Shown: piece by piece, positions 47,613 through 60,735 of the stretch | How the letters are laid out: each line of letters begins with the position of its first letter | Numbering within the stretch: position 1 is the stretch's first letter | From: Pseudomonas alloputida | GTDB lineage: Bacteria > Pseudomonadota > Gammaproteobacteria > Pseudomonadales > Pseudomonadaceae | Direction of reading: 5' to 3' | Assembly: GCF_021283545.2 (NCBI RefSeq) | Contig: NZ_CP128540.1 | Span: forward strand, 1,151,501-1,215,500 | DNA: 64,000 bases | Notes under the pieces: generated by a model | Seen by the model: only the letters and a program-made list of their open reading frames with translations | The model's database searches: none | What the model was told of the DNA's origin: nothing | Made by a program: the position numbers and the translations under genes

Positions 47613-48992
47613 TCAGTCCAGTAGTGAGAGGGTGACCGGGGTCAGGTGGTTGTCTTCGACCCGCACCAGCAACTCGCCTTCGTTCAGGCGGGCGGTCAGG
47701 CGTTGGCCATTGCGGGTCTGTTCGGCGCTGCGAATGGCCTGGCCTTGCTCATCCAGCAAAATGCTGTATCCACGGGCCAGAGTGGCCAGCGGACTGACCA
47801 CCTGCAGTGTCTGCAACTGGGCCTGGAACCGCTGGCGACGGTCCTTGAGCACCTCGCGCATGGCCCGTGGCAGGCGCTCGGCCAGGCTGTCCAGGCGCTG
47901 GTTCAGCAGTTTCAGGTTACGCCCCGGATGCTGCGCGGCCAGGCGGGCGTCCAGGCGTGCCAGGCGTTCGCGGCGCTGGTTGAGGTTGAGCATGAACGCG
48001 CGACGCAGGCGCATGTCCAGGTCGTCCAGGCGTTGAGCCTGCTGGCGCAAACGCTCGCCTGGGTGGCGCAGGCGCCGGGTGAGTGACTCCAGGCGCAGGC
48101 GGTCGTGGGTCAGGCGGTTCTGCATGCGCAGCAGCAGGCGCCGTTGCAGGCCATCCAGGCGTTGCCGAAGGCCGCTGTTGTCAGGGGCCAGCAGCTCGGC
48201 GGCCGCAGACGGGGTGGGCGCGCGCACGTCAGCCACGAAGTCGCTGATCGACACGTCGGTTTCATGGCCCACGGCGCTGACAATCGGCGTGACGCAGGCG
48301 GCCACGGCACGCGCCACGGCTTCCTCGTTGAAACACCACAGGTCTTCCAGCGAACCCCCACCCCGCGCCAGGATCAGCGCATCGAAGCCGAGGCTGTCGG
48401 CCAGGCGGATGGCGCGTACGATCTGCGCGATGGCTTCGCGGCCCTGTACCGCCGTAGGTATCAGGTTCAGCTCCACCTGCGGGGCACGGCGGCCGAACAC
48501 GCTGATGATGTCGCGGATCACCGCGCCAGTGGGCGAGGTGATGATGCCGATGCGCTGCGGGTGAGCCGGCAGTGGCTTCTTTCGTTCGGCGCTGAACAGC
48601 CCCTCGGCCCCGAGCTTTTCCTTCAGGGCCTCGAAAGCCAGGCGCAGCGCGCCATCACCGGCTGGCTCGACGGTGTCGAGAATAAGCTGGTAGTCGCCAC
48701 GCCCCTCGAACAGCGAAACCTTGCCACGCACCCGCACCGCCAGGCCGTCGCGCAGCGCCTGGCGTACCCGCGTGGCGTTCTGCCGGAACAACGCACAACG
48801 CACCTGGGCGCCGCTGTCCTTGAGGGTGAAGTACATGTGGCCGGACGCCGGGCGGGCGAGGTTGGAGATTTCGCCTTCCACCCACACGCTGCGGAAAACG
48901 TCTTCCAGCAGCACGCGGGCGCGGCCGTTGAGTTGGCTGACGGTAAGGACCTCGCGGTCCAGCCCGAGTCGTTCGAAAGGGTCTTTGATCAT
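47613..48992 (-). CDS. xseA: Exodeoxyribonuclease VII large subunit
   Basis: A 459-residue nuclease subunit. The N-terminal OB domain (VWVEGEISNLARPASGHMYFTLKD) is near residues 35-60, the catalytic region has GIITSPTGAVIRDI and LILARGGGSLEDLWCFNEE, and the long coiled-coil C-terminus is rich in arginine and leucine. The start is set at ATG 48990-48992 to give MIKDPFERLG; an upstream ATG would add seven residues. It degrades single-stranded DNA together with XseB, which is not in the window. Confidence 0.95.
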   Translation of the reverse strand: MIKDPFERLGLDREVLTVSQLNGRARVLLEDVFRSVWVEGEISNLARPASGHMYFTLKDSGAQVRCALFRQNATRVRQALRDGLAVRVRGKVSLFEGRGDYQLILDTVEPAGDGALRLAFEALKEKLGAEGLFSAERKKPLPAHPQRIGIITSPTGAVIRDIISVFGRRAPQVELNLIPTAVQGREAIAQIVRAIRLADSLGFDALILARGGGSLEDLWCFNEEAVARAVAACVTPIVSAVGHETDVSISDFVADVRAPTPSAAAELLAPDNSGLRQRLDGLQRRLLLRMQNRLTHDRLRLESLTRRLRHPGERLRQQAQRLDDLDMRLRRAFMLNLNQRRERLARLDARLAAQHPGRNLKLLNQRLDSLAERLPRAMREVLKDRRQRFQAQLQTLQVVSPLATLARGYSILLDEQGQAIRSAEQTRNGQRLTARLNEGELLVRVEDNHLTPVTLSLLD

Positions 48993-49086
48993 GGCTGGCA
49001 TCATAAATGACATCGGCCCCGGTTGTCTGTCTTGCCCCTAGTGTCAGCCTTGACCCAATCCTTGTGGGAGACCGCAACCGGTGCCT

Positions 49087-49965
49087 TCAGCCCTGCATCG
49101 TCGCCACGAACTGCCGCACCAGTTGCCCCGCATCACGGCGACAGGCCAGTGCCACTGTGCTCTGGCAATCACCCTCCAGCGCTACGAAGCTGACTGAAGC
49201 CGGGGCAATCTCGCACATGCACCGCGGCAACAACGCCACCCCAAACCCCGCCTGTATCAGCTGCAACTGCGTAGTCTTGCGCGACAGTACCTGCGCCGCC
49301 TGCGGGAAGAACCCTGCCTCCATGCACAACGAGGCAGACAAGTAGCTCAAACCACCACGATCCCGGTGCGGGATGGAAATGAAGCGCTCTTCCTTCAATT
49401 GCTCCAGTTGCACGTGCTGAGTACCCGCCAAGGGGTGTCCAGCGGCGACCGCCAGCAACAAGGGTTCGTCGAACAACTCGTGCAGCACCACGCCTTCATG
49501 CTGGCGCAGCACCGGCAAGCGCAACAGGCCGATATCCAGCCGTCCGGCAGCAATGTCTTCCAGCTGTGCCTCCGATGACTGCTGCGCAATCTCCAGCGAA
49601 ACCCCTGGGTTGTGCTTCAGGTAGTTCCCCAGGCGAGCCAGAAGCCCGCCGGTCAGTGGCACGGTGCTGGAATGGTTCAGGCGCAAGCTGCCTTGCAACC
49701 CTTGGCCAATGTCACGGGTAACCCGCTCGGCCTGTGCCAGGTCGGCCAGCAAGCGTCGCGCCCGTTCAAGAAAGGCCTGACCCGCCAGCGTCAGGCGAGG
49801 CAGGCGCGCCGTGCGTTCGAACAGCGGCGTGCCGAGTTGTTGCTCCAGCTCCTTGATCTGCCGGCTAAGGGCCGACTGGGCGACGTACAGGCGCTCGGCT
49901 GCACTGCTGAAACTGCCGCACTCGGCGATCTCCACGAAGTAACGCAACTGTCGGATTGACGTCAT
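49087..49965 (-). CDS. LysR family transcriptional regulator
   Basis: A 292-residue regulator. The winged helix-turn-helix is at residues 1-60 (MTSIRQLRYFVEIAECGSF, then SAAERLYVAQSALSRQIKELEQQL), followed by the substrate-binding domain. It is divergent from the TauE/SafE-like transporter gene with 97 nt between, the classic arrangement for a LysR regulator and its target. The ligand cannot be told from sequence. The protein resembles regulators of aromatic or sulfonate metabolism only in general form. Confidence 0.88.
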   Translation of the reverse strand: MTSIRQLRYFVEIAECGSFSSAAERLYVAQSALSRQIKELEQQLGTPLFERTARLPRLTLAGQAFLERARRLLADLAQAERVTRDIGQGLQGSLRLNHSSTVPLTGGLLARLGNYLKHNPGVSLEIAQQSSEAQLEDIAAGRLDIGLLRLPVLRQHEGVVLHELFDEPLLLAVAAGHPLAGTQHVQLEQLKEERFISIPHRDRGGLSYLSASLCMEAGFFPQAAQVLSRKTTQLQLIQAGFGVALLPRCMCEIAPASVSFVALEGDCQSTVALACRRDAGQLVRQFVATMQG

Positions 49966-50062
49966 GTCATGCCTTTTCGAGATGGCTTTTGGGATAAAGG
50001 CATATTAGTCGGCATGGCTCATGGCTGGCTAACCTTTGCCTGTCTTCCCAGGAACTGCTGCC

Positions 50063-50818
50063 ATGCTTGCCCAACTGTCGTTTTCCGGCCTTGACTGGCT
50101 GCCGATCCTGTTCGCCATTGCCGCGGCCTACATCGTCTTCGGCATCGCCGGTTTTGGTACTGCACTGGTGGCGGGGCCGGTGCTGATTCACTTCATGCCG
50201 TTGTCACGCATCATCCCGTTGCTGGTGCTGCTGGATTTCGTGGCCGCGTTCGGCAACCTGCTGCCGTCGCGCCGGGATGTGGTCCGCAGTGAATTGCTGC
50301 GGCTGCTGCCCTTCATGGCCTTGGGTTGTACGTTGGGCGTGGTGTTCCTGCTGCAACTGAAGTCCGACCTGTTGCTGCTGTTGATGGGGGTATTCGTGAC
50401 TGCCTATGCACTTTACGGGCTGGCAGTGAAAGTGAGGCCAGCGAGCCTGTCCGGCTTCTGGGCGGTGCCGATGGGCACGGCAGGCGGTTTGTTCGGGGCT
50501 TTGTTCGGCAGCGGCGGGTTTCTTTATGCCCTTTACCTGAGCGCACGGCTGGAGGTGAAGGAACAGGTACGCGCCACCCAGAGCGCGCTGATCAGCTGCA
50601 GTACGATAGTGCGTCTGTCGCTGTTCCTGATTGCCGGTGTCTATGCCGACCAACGCCTGCTGCTGCTCGCCGCCTGCCTGCTGCCTGTCATGTTCATTGG
50701 TCTGTGGGTAGGGCGTCGGTTGACCAACCGGTTGTCCCGCGAAGCGTTCGTACGGCTGGTGACCTGGCTGGTGCTGGCCAGTGGGCTGGCGTTGATTGGT
50801 CGCTACCTGAGCGCCTGA
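50063..50818 (+). CDS. TauE/SafE family membrane transporter
   Basis: A 251-residue protein with about eight membrane spans, of the TauE/SafE (DUF81) sulfite or anion exporter family. Repeated glycine motifs (FGIAGFGTALVAGPVLIHF near 25-43 and GGLFGALFGSGGFLYALYLS near 145-165) fit the family. The ATG at 50063, with AGGA upstream, is preferred over an upstream ATG that adds nine residues. It is likely controlled by the divergent LysR gene. The substrate is unknown. Confidence 0.86.
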   Translation: MLAQLSFSGLDWLPILFAIAAAYIVFGIAGFGTALVAGPVLIHFMPLSRIIPLLVLLDFVAAFGNLLPSRRDVVRSELLRLLPFMALGCTLGVVFLLQLKSDLLLLLMGVFVTAYALYGLAVKVRPASLSGFWAVPMGTAGGLFGALFGSGGFLYALYLSARLEVKEQVRATQSALISCSTIVRLSLFLIAGVYADQRLLLLAACLLPVMFIGLWVGRRLTNRLSREAFVRLVTWLVLASGLALIGRYLSA

Positions 50819-50865
50819 GCGGTAGAATTGCGTCATTACCGGCGTTTCTCAGGCTTGTCCCGTTC

Positions 50866-52979
<2,114 letters not shown>

Positions 52980-53000
52980 GGCTTCCAGCTACAACATAAA

Positions 53001-53024
53001 GCGGGGCTGTCATGACAGCCCCGC
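53001..53024. repeat. Perfect palindrome between guaB and guaA
   Basis: GCGGGGCTGTCA and TGACAGCCCCGC form a perfect 24-nt palindrome, 21 nt after the guaB stop and 33 nt before the guaA start. It lacks a U-tract, so it would act as a mRNA stabiliser or partial terminator. Confidence 0.8.
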
Positions 53025-53057
53025 GTCGTTTCCGATTTCCACTGACGAGATTGAGTC

Positions 53058-54635
53058 ATGGCCCTCGACATTCACGCTCACCGCATCCTGATCCTCGATT
53101 TCGGTTCCCAGTACACCCAGCTGATCGCCCGCCGCGTGCGCGAAATCGGCGTGTACTGCGAACTGCACCCGTTCGACATGGACGATGAAGCGATCCGCGA
53201 ATTCAACCCGCGCGGCATCATCCTCGCCGGCGGCCCCGAGTCGGTCCACGAAGCCAACAGCCCGCGCGCTCCGCAGGCCGTGTTTGACCTGAATGTGCCT
53301 GTGCTGGGTATCTGCTACGGCATGCAGACCATGGCCGAGCAGATGGGCGGCAAGGTAGAAGGTTCCGACCTGCGTGAGTTCGGCTATGCCCGTGTGGACG
53401 TTGTCGGCAAGAGCCGCCTGCTCGACGGCATCGAAGACCACGTTGATGACGACGGCGTGCTGGGCCTGGACGTGTGGATGAGCCACGGTGACAAGGTCAC
53501 CCAGATGCCTGGCAACTTCAACATTCTGGCCAGCACCCCAAGCTGCCCGATCGCCGGCATGTACGACGACGTCCGCGGCTACTACGGCGTGCAGTTCCAC
53601 CCCGAAGTGACCCACACCAAGCAAGGTGGTCGTATCCTGTCCCGCTTCGTGCAGGACATCTGCGGCTGTGAAGCCCTGTGGACGGCGTCCAACATCGTCG
53701 AAGACGCCATCGCCCAGGTGCGTGCGCAAGTCGGTTCGGCCAACGTTCTGCTGGGCCTGTCCGGCGGCGTTGACAGCTCGGTGGTTGCCGCGCTGCTGCA
53801 CCGCGCCATCGGCGACCAGCTGACCTGCGTATTCGTCGACAACGGCCTGCTGCGCCTGCACGAAGGCGACCAGGTGATGGCCATGTTCAAAGAGAACATG
53901 GGCGTCAAGGTGATCCGCGCCGACGCTGAAAAGCAGTTCCTCGACAACCTGGAAGGCGAAGCGGACCCTGAGAAGAAGCGCAAGATCATCGGCCGCACCT
54001 TCATCGACGTGTTCGATGCCGAAGCCAGCAAGCTGGAGAACATCCAGTTCCTCGCCCAGGGCACCATCTACCCGGACGTGATCGAGTCGGCTGGCGCCAA
54101 GAGCGGCAAGGCCCACGTGATCAAGTCGCACCACAACGTAGGCGGCCTGCCGGAGGAGATGAACCTCAAGCTGGTCGAGCCGCTGCGTGAACTGTTCAAG
54201 GACGAAGTGCGCAAGATCGGCCTGGAGCTGGGCCTGCCATACGACATGGTCTACCGCCACCCGTTCCCGGGCCCGGGCCTGGGCGTGCGTATCCTCGGTG
54301 AAGTGAAGAAGGAATACGCCGACATCCTGCGTCGCGCCGACCACATCTTCATCGAAGAGCTGCGCAAGGCCGACTGGTACCACAAGACCAGCCAGGCGTT
54401 CGTGGTGTTCCAGCCGGTCAAGTCGGTCGGCGTCGTCGGCGACGGCCGTCGCTACGCCTGGGTCGTGGCCCTGCGTGCCGTCGAGACCGTGGACTTCATG
54501 ACCGCGCGTTGGGCACACCTGCCGTACGAGCTGCTGGAAACTGTCAGCGGTCGTATCATCAACGAAATCGACGGTATCTCGCGCGTTACCTACGACGTGT
54601 CGAGCAAGCCGCCTGCCACTATCGAGTGGGAGTGA
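53058..54635 (+). CDS. guaA: GMP synthase (glutamine-hydrolysing)
   Basis: A 525-residue enzyme that turns XMP to GMP. The N-terminal glutaminase has the nucleophile cysteine in [10 protein letters not shown] (near residue 86) and HPEVTHT with the catalytic histidine; the synthetase P-loop is [16 protein letters not shown] near 230. The C-terminal dimerisation domain ends with PPATIEWE, the usual ending. It is followed by a strong bidirectional terminator. Confidence 0.98.
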
Positions 54636-54676
54636 TCGGGTAGCCAGCCCAGGCTGGCACCCGCAGGACGGATACA

Positions 54677-54708
54677 CCAGAAAGCCCGCATGATTGCGGG
54701 CTTTCTGG
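54677..54708. terminator. Bidirectional terminator between guaA and the sulfatase gene
   Basis: CCAGAAAGCCCGCA and TGCGGGCTTTCTGG form a 14-bp stem with loop TGAT. T-rich sequence follows on the plus strand (TTCTTGTTCGTT). It lies between the two convergent stops. Confidence 0.88.
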
Positions 54709-54728
54709 TTCTTGTTCGTTCAGATTGC

Positions 54729-56615
54729 TTATTCTTCTGGCTTTCTGGCAAATAGCGCTTTCTGGTAGGCGTTATAGGAAAGCAGCCTGCTCCTCACTGC
54801 GATGAACTCGTCACCCTCCACGCGTTGGGGGTGCTTTTCCTGCGGGTCATCCTCAAGGTTGTATTTAGTCAGGGTGTCCGAACTGAATTCGTATATGTAT
54901 TTGTACGGGTGCTCCACCAAGGCTGACGCCAGTTGGTCAAAGAACGTGGACATGAAGAATGTGCGTTTCCCCTGTTCCCTCAACAAGCTGATGCCTTGTA
55001 CCGAGAGGGAGGATTCGGTCACATCAAAAAAATCGGCAACCGTGGGCGCAACATCGATCTGGTGACTGGTGGTTGAGGCGGGTTTGGGCAGTGACTTTCC
55101 ATTACTCCAGAAAATCAGGGGTACGCTCACTTCTTCTTCGTGCATGGACGCGTTGTGAATGAACAGTCCGTGCTCACCAAATGACTCACCGTGGTCACCC
55201 ACGAGTACGAATAATGTCGAGTCCAGAAGGCCTTGCTTGTCGAAGGATGTCAGCATTTCACCCAGCACGCTGTCTGTCTTGGCTATGCAGTCTTCATACT
55301 TTTCCAGCTCGCTCTGTAATGGGGGCCCTTGGCTGCATTGGTAGGGGTAGTGGGCTGCGCTTGGGAAGTAGAGCGCGATGAAACCCTTGCCATTCTTTTT
55401 GATGTTTTCCAGGTAAGCGATGCTGGACGAAAACAGCTGTTCATCACTTTCACCGAAGCTACTGGCGTTTTGTGAGCGGTTCTCGGCGGGGATGAGCTCC
55501 GAAATTCCGTAAGCATTCGACACACCGATGGATTTCAGGAAGCCCTCCATGTTTTCGAACTGCAGGTACAGCGAGCTGAAGGCGACGGCTTCCATGTTTT
55601 TCCTGTTCTTCAGCTCATGGATGACACTGGGTTGTAGCAGGTACATGGCTTCTTTGATTTCAATATCAGGGTAGGCATGCAGCCCCGTCAGGATCGCGTG
55701 GTAGCCTTTGGACGAGTGAGGCACTGAGACGTACGATTTGAAGAGCATGCCCTCCCGAGCGAGCTTATCGAAGGTGGGGTAGCGCTCGGCGGTTTTGATG
55801 TCGGGAGCAAACACGCTGTTCCAGCGCACTGACTCCAGAACGATGAAGACCAGGTTCTTGAAGTCTGGCGTGGGGTGAGATTGAAGTTTTTGGATTTCGT
55901 TGACACTGGTCAGCGGGTAGGCGGGTTGTTCGAATGGCAGCGACGGTCTATGCGGCGCTGCGGTCAAGGTCAAGGAAGTGGTGTTTCTGAGTGTTGTAAC
56001 CAGTGGGCTGATGACAATGTTTTCGTTCAGGTGATAGCGCGCGCTTTTGGCATGGATGGAGCCGAAGAGCAGGGCGCCGATCACCAGCAGTGATGCCCAG
56101 AGGTGTTGTCTTTTCTTTACTGTGCGGGTGCGCTGTTCTTTATAAGCGATGTAGGTTGCCAGCCCAGCGAAAGACCAGGTCGCCAGGTAAGCCAGAAAAA
56201 GCACAAAGACAATGAACCTGAATGTGTGCCCGAAACCGGCAGCTTGCGTGAGAAACACCTCGGCCCCGGAGGTCAGGTTGCTTGCGTTTTGCAGGCTGTA
56301 GCTTATCAGTTGCCAGTCCAGTGGCTTTAGCCATAGCTCCCGAACACGCATGTCCACCAGCAGGAACAACAGCAAGGCGCCTGAGGCGATGCTCAACAGA
56401 TAGAAGTTGAATTTGTTTCTGGTAATGGTGTTGGCGGCAATCACATAGAGGGCAACCACTAACAGCACGTCTTGAAGCAAGTACAGGGCAATGTCGAAAA
56501 CACCGGTCTCCACCCATCGATAGGAGAAAAACTCGATCAGGATGATCTTCGGTGCCAGCAGCAGGCCTGCGGCGAGCAGGAGCGAGATATGCAGTAATGA
56601 ATTCCTGAGCCACAT
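54729..56615 (-). CDS. LTA-synthase-like sulfatase, membrane bound
   Basis: A 628-residue protein with five membrane spans in the first 200 residues, then a periplasmic alkaline-phosphatase-fold domain of the sulfatase/LTA-synthase/phosphoethanolamine transferase group. The region NLVFIVLESVRWNSVF (near 265) holds the first metal ligand and the place of the nucleophile, and VLVGDHGESFGEHGLF (near 490) the second metal site. The start at ATG 56613-56615 gives a helix-first N-terminus (MWLRNSLLHISLLLAAGLLL). Base composition is visibly lower in GC than in neighbours, with many AAA, TTT and ATA-type codons, which suggests acquisition from elsewhere. Substrate unknown; phospholipid head groups are likely. 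Confidence 0.82.
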   Translation of the reverse strand: MWLRNSLLHISLLLAAGLLLAPKIILIEFFSYRWVETGVFDIALYLLQDVLLVVALYVIAANTITRNKFNFYLLSIASGALLLFLLVDMRVRELWLKPLDWQLISYSLQNASNLTSGAEVFLTQAAGFGHTFRFIVFVLFLAYLATWSFAGLATYIAYKEQRTRTVKKRQHLWASLLVIGALLFGSIHAKSARYHLNENIVISPLVTTLRNTTSLTLTAAPHRPSLPFEQPAYPLTSVNEIQKLQSHPTPDFKNLVFIVLESVRWNSVFAPDIKTAERYPTFDKLAREGMLFKSYVSVPHSSKGYHAILTGLHAYPDIEIKEAMYLLQPSVIHELKNRKNMEAVAFSSLYLQFENMEGFLKSIGVSNAYGISELIPAENRSQNASSFGESDEQLFSSSIAYLENIKKNGKGFIALYFPSAAHYPYQCSQGPPLQSELEKYEDCIAKTDSVLGEMLTSFDKQGLLDSTLFVLVGDHGESFGEHGLFIHNASMHEEEVSVPLIFWSNGKSLPKPASTTSHQIDVAPTVADFFDVTESSLSVQGISLLREQGKRTFFMSTFFDQLASALVEHPYKYIYEFSSDTLTKYNLEDDPQEKHPQRVEGDEFIAVRSRLLSYNAYQKALFARKPEE

Positions 56616-56914
56616 GGTGTCTACCTTCGCATTCACAGAGCCGGCGTCTTGTCTGAAGCGATAGGCGGGCAAAAGGCCAGCACCTGCGCACCCCGTTTTT
56701 AGACTTAAGCAGCCCACCCTGAATTCGGCAAGTCAGCCCCGGGGCGTTGGTTGGGTACCGAGGGGGGGCGGATTGCCACTGGCGATCGCGGCCGCTAACC
56801 GGCCGTGCGACAAGACTTCACTTAATATTTCGCAAATGCAGGTGTATCGTATTCGCCCTTCATCGCCAGCCCCTGCTGGCAGACTGATTGCGCAGAAACG
56901 AGGTACCCGCACCG

Positions 56915-58294
56915 ATGTCCTTTACCCGTCGACAAATGCTCAAAGGCCTTACTGGTCTGGTTGTGGTAGGCCTGGGCGCCGGGGGCGCGGCGCGCTACTG
57001 GCTGGGCAAGGTCGAGGACGAGAATGCCGGGCACGACTACGAGCTGATTGCTGCCCCACTGGAAGTGGAGCTGGTGCCGGGTTTCAAGACCGAAGCCTGG
57101 GCCTTCGGCCCATCGGCACCTGGCACCGAACTGCGGGTACGCCAAGGCACCTGGTTGCGGGTGCGCTTCATCAATCACCTGCCGGTCGAAACCACCATCC
57201 ACTGGCACGGCATCCGCCTGCCGCTGGAGATGGATGGCGTGCCATACGTTTCGCAACTGCCGGTCAAGCCTGGTGAGTACTTCGATTACAAATTCCGCGT
57301 GCCGGACGCCGGCAGCTATTGGTATCACCCCCATGTCAGCAGTTCCGAGGAGCTGGGCCGCGGTCTGGTCGGGCCGCTGATCGTCGAGGAACGTGAACCC
57401 ACCGGGTTCCAGCATGAGCGTACGCTGAGCCTGAAGAACTGGCATGTGGACGAGCAGGGCGCATGGCTGCCTTTCAGCATCCCGCGCGAGGCCGCGCGCA
57501 ACGGCACTGCCGGGCGGTTGATCACCATCAATGGCCAGGCCGACTCGATCACCGAGCTGCCGGCCGGCCAGGTGGTGCGGGTGCGCCTGCTGAACCTGGA
57601 CAATACCTGGACCTACCGCCTCAACCTCAAGGGCAACTGCGAGGCGAGAATCTATGCCCTCGACGGCAACCCGGTGACCCCGCGTGCGCTGGACGAATAC
57701 TGGCTAGGCCCGGGCATGCGTATCTGCCTGGCCATCCGCATTCCCGAGGCGGGTGAGGAAATCTCCCTGCGCGACGGTTTCGTGCGCCTGGGCACCCTGC
57801 GTTCGGTGGCCAGCAACGACGCGCCGAGTGACTGGCCGCCCGCGCTGCCGCCCAATCCGATCGCCGAGCCGGACCTGGAGAATGCCGAAAAGCTGAACTT
57901 CAATTTCGAGTGGGCGGCCAGCGTCTCTGTCACCCCTGATCCGGCCAAGCCGTCGAGCATGTGGCAGATCAACGGCCAGGCCTGGGATATTACCGACAAG
58001 ACCTGCGCCGACCGCCCCATCGCCACGTTGCAGAAGGGCAAGAGCTACATCTTCGAGCTTAAGAACATGACCCAGTACCAGCACCCGATCCACTTGCATG
58101 GCATGAGCTTCAAGGTGATCGCCTCCAACCGTCACGACATCAAGGAACCGTGGTTCACCGACACCTACTTGCTGGGCAAGAACGAGCGCGCCCAGGTAGC
58201 ACTGGTGGCGGATAACCCTGGAACCTGGATGTTTCACTGCCACGTCATCGACCACATGGAAACCGGCCTGATGGCCGCGATTGCGGTGGTCTGA
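56915..58294 (+). CDS. Multicopper oxidase, Tat-exported
   Basis: A 459-residue periplasmic oxidase. The N-terminus has a Tat signal (TRRQMLKGLTGLVVVGLG). All copper sites are visible: TIHWHG (type 2/3), SYWYHPHVSS, QHPIHLHGMSF near 390 and the final WMFHCHVIDHMETGLM. The chain is of the CopA/CueO-like three-cupredoxin kind without a methionine-rich insertion. ATG 56915 lies just after GAGGTACCCGCACCG; an ATG nine codons upstream is possible. It likely oxidises Cu(I) or phenolic substrates. It overlaps tadA by one base, an uncommon pairing. It is divergent from the sulfatase gene. Confidence 0.9.
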   Translation: MSFTRRQMLKGLTGLVVVGLGAGGAARYWLGKVEDENAGHDYELIAAPLEVELVPGFKTEAWAFGPSAPGTELRVRQGTWLRVRFINHLPVETTIHWHGIRLPLEMDGVPYVSQLPVKPGEYFDYKFRVPDAGSYWYHPHVSSSEELGRGLVGPLIVEEREPTGFQHERTLSLKNWHVDEQGAWLPFSIPREAARNGTAGRLITINGQADSITELPAGQVVRVRLLNLDNTWTYRLNLKGNCEARIYALDGNPVTPRALDEYWLGPGMRICLAIRIPEAGEEISLRDGFVRLGTLRSVASNDAPSDWPPALPPNPIAEPDLENAEKLNFNFEWAASVSVTPDPAKPSSMWQINGQAWDITDKTCADRPIATLQKGKSYIFELKNMTQYQHPIHLHGMSFKVIASNRHDIKEPWFTDTYLLGKNERAQVALVADNPGTWMFHCHVIDHMETGLMAAIAVV

Positions 58295-58773
58295 TGCGCC
58301 CGCAGATCATCGATCGCAGTCGCGATCAGGAATTCATGCGCCTGGCGCTGGCCTTGGCCGCCGAAGGCGCGGCGTTGGGCGAGGTGCCAGTGGGGGCGGT
58401 GCTGGTGCAGCATGGGCAGGTGATCGGCCAGGGTTTCAACCGGCCGATCATCGACAGCGACCCCAGCGCGCATGCCGAGATGGTGGCGATCAGGGCGGCA
58501 GCCAGGTCGGCCAGCAACTACCGGCTACCCGGCAGCACCCTGTATGTGACCCTGGAACCGTGCAGCATGTGTGCGGGGCTGATCGTGCATTCGCGGGTGA
58601 TGCGCGTGGTGTTTGGCGCGCTGGAGCCCAAGGCCGGGATCGTGCAGAGCCAGGGGCAGTTCTTTGGCCAAGGCTTTCTCAACCACCGGGTGATGGTGGA
58701 GGGCGGGGTGCTGGCGCAAGAGTGCGGGCAGATCCTCAGCGACTTCTTCAAGGCCCGCCGGGCCAAGGCTTGA
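58294..58773 (+). CDS. tadA: tRNA-specific adenosine deaminase
   Basis: A 159-residue deaminase that makes inosine at position 34 of tRNA-Arg. The zinc site motifs HAEMVAIRAAA (near residue 58) and LEPCSMCAG (near 87) are intact. The ATG shares one base with the multicopper oxidase stop, so translation is coupled. As tadA is essential in most bacteria, its place behind the oxidase implies that this oxidase transcript, or a promoter inside it, is active at all times. Confidence 0.95.
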   Translation: MRPQIIDRSRDQEFMRLALALAAEGAALGEVPVGAVLVQHGQVIGQGFNRPIIDSDPSAHAEMVAIRAAARSASNYRLPGSTLYVTLEPCSMCAGLIVHSRVMRVVFGALEPKAGIVQSQGQFFGQGFLNHRVMVEGGVLAQECGQILSDFFKARRAKA

Positions 58774-58779
58774 GCTGCA

Positions 58780-58858
58780 CCGGCCTCTTCGCGGGCAAGC
58801 CCGCTCCTACAGGTTCTGCGCAAATCTTGTAGGCGCGGGTTTGCCCGCGAAGAGGTCC
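58780..58858. repeat. REP pair between tadA and mltF
   Basis: Two inverted REP copies (GGCCTCTTCGCGGGC and GCCCGCGAAGAGG outer arms) lie between the convergent tadA and mltF stops, and take up nearly the whole gap. Confidence 0.87.
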
Positions 58859-58866
58859 TGACAGGC

Positions 58867-60372
<1,506 letters not shown>

Positions 60373-60429
60373 TTAGCTTGTCTGGTAGCGGGTTGTGTGG
60401 TTGGGGGAGGGGGGATTGCATCAGGGCTG

Positions 60430-60607
60430 CCAGGTGGCCGGCTTGAGATATTCAGCGCCTGTGAGATCGAGCGCCGCCAGGTGTCCGCCTTAAGATATTC
60501 AGCGCCTATGAGATCGAGCGCCGCGCGGGCGGCGCTCGATCTCACAGGCGCAGAATGTGTCGAGCCGGACACCTGCGGCGCTCGATCTCGTCTCAAGCCG
60601 GACACCT
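60430..60607. repeat. Cluster of four copies of a 47-nt palindromic repeat upstream of purL
   Basis: Units of 47 nt at 60430-60476 and 60477-60523 are in direct tandem with about four mismatches. An inverted copy at 60530-60575 and a shortened inverted copy at 60576-60607 follow. The common core is CGCCTGTGAGATCGAGCGCC, with outer element CAGGTGTCCGGCTTGAG. This unit is unlike the REP family elsewhere in the window. The four copies can fold into one large hairpin. The stretch 60325-60735 between mltF and purL otherwise holds only a possible -10 box TAGAAT at 60688-60693 for purL. Confidence 0.85.
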
Positions 60608-60735
60608 CTGAAAACTGACCCCGAAGTCCGGTTCCGCCGCCCGGCAGGCGTGGCTTAGAGCAGGTGCCGAAAGCCATCGAATTAGGCTAGAATGCACGGC
60701 CTCTAAGCACACCCCTTCCTGAGGCTGTCCCGACG

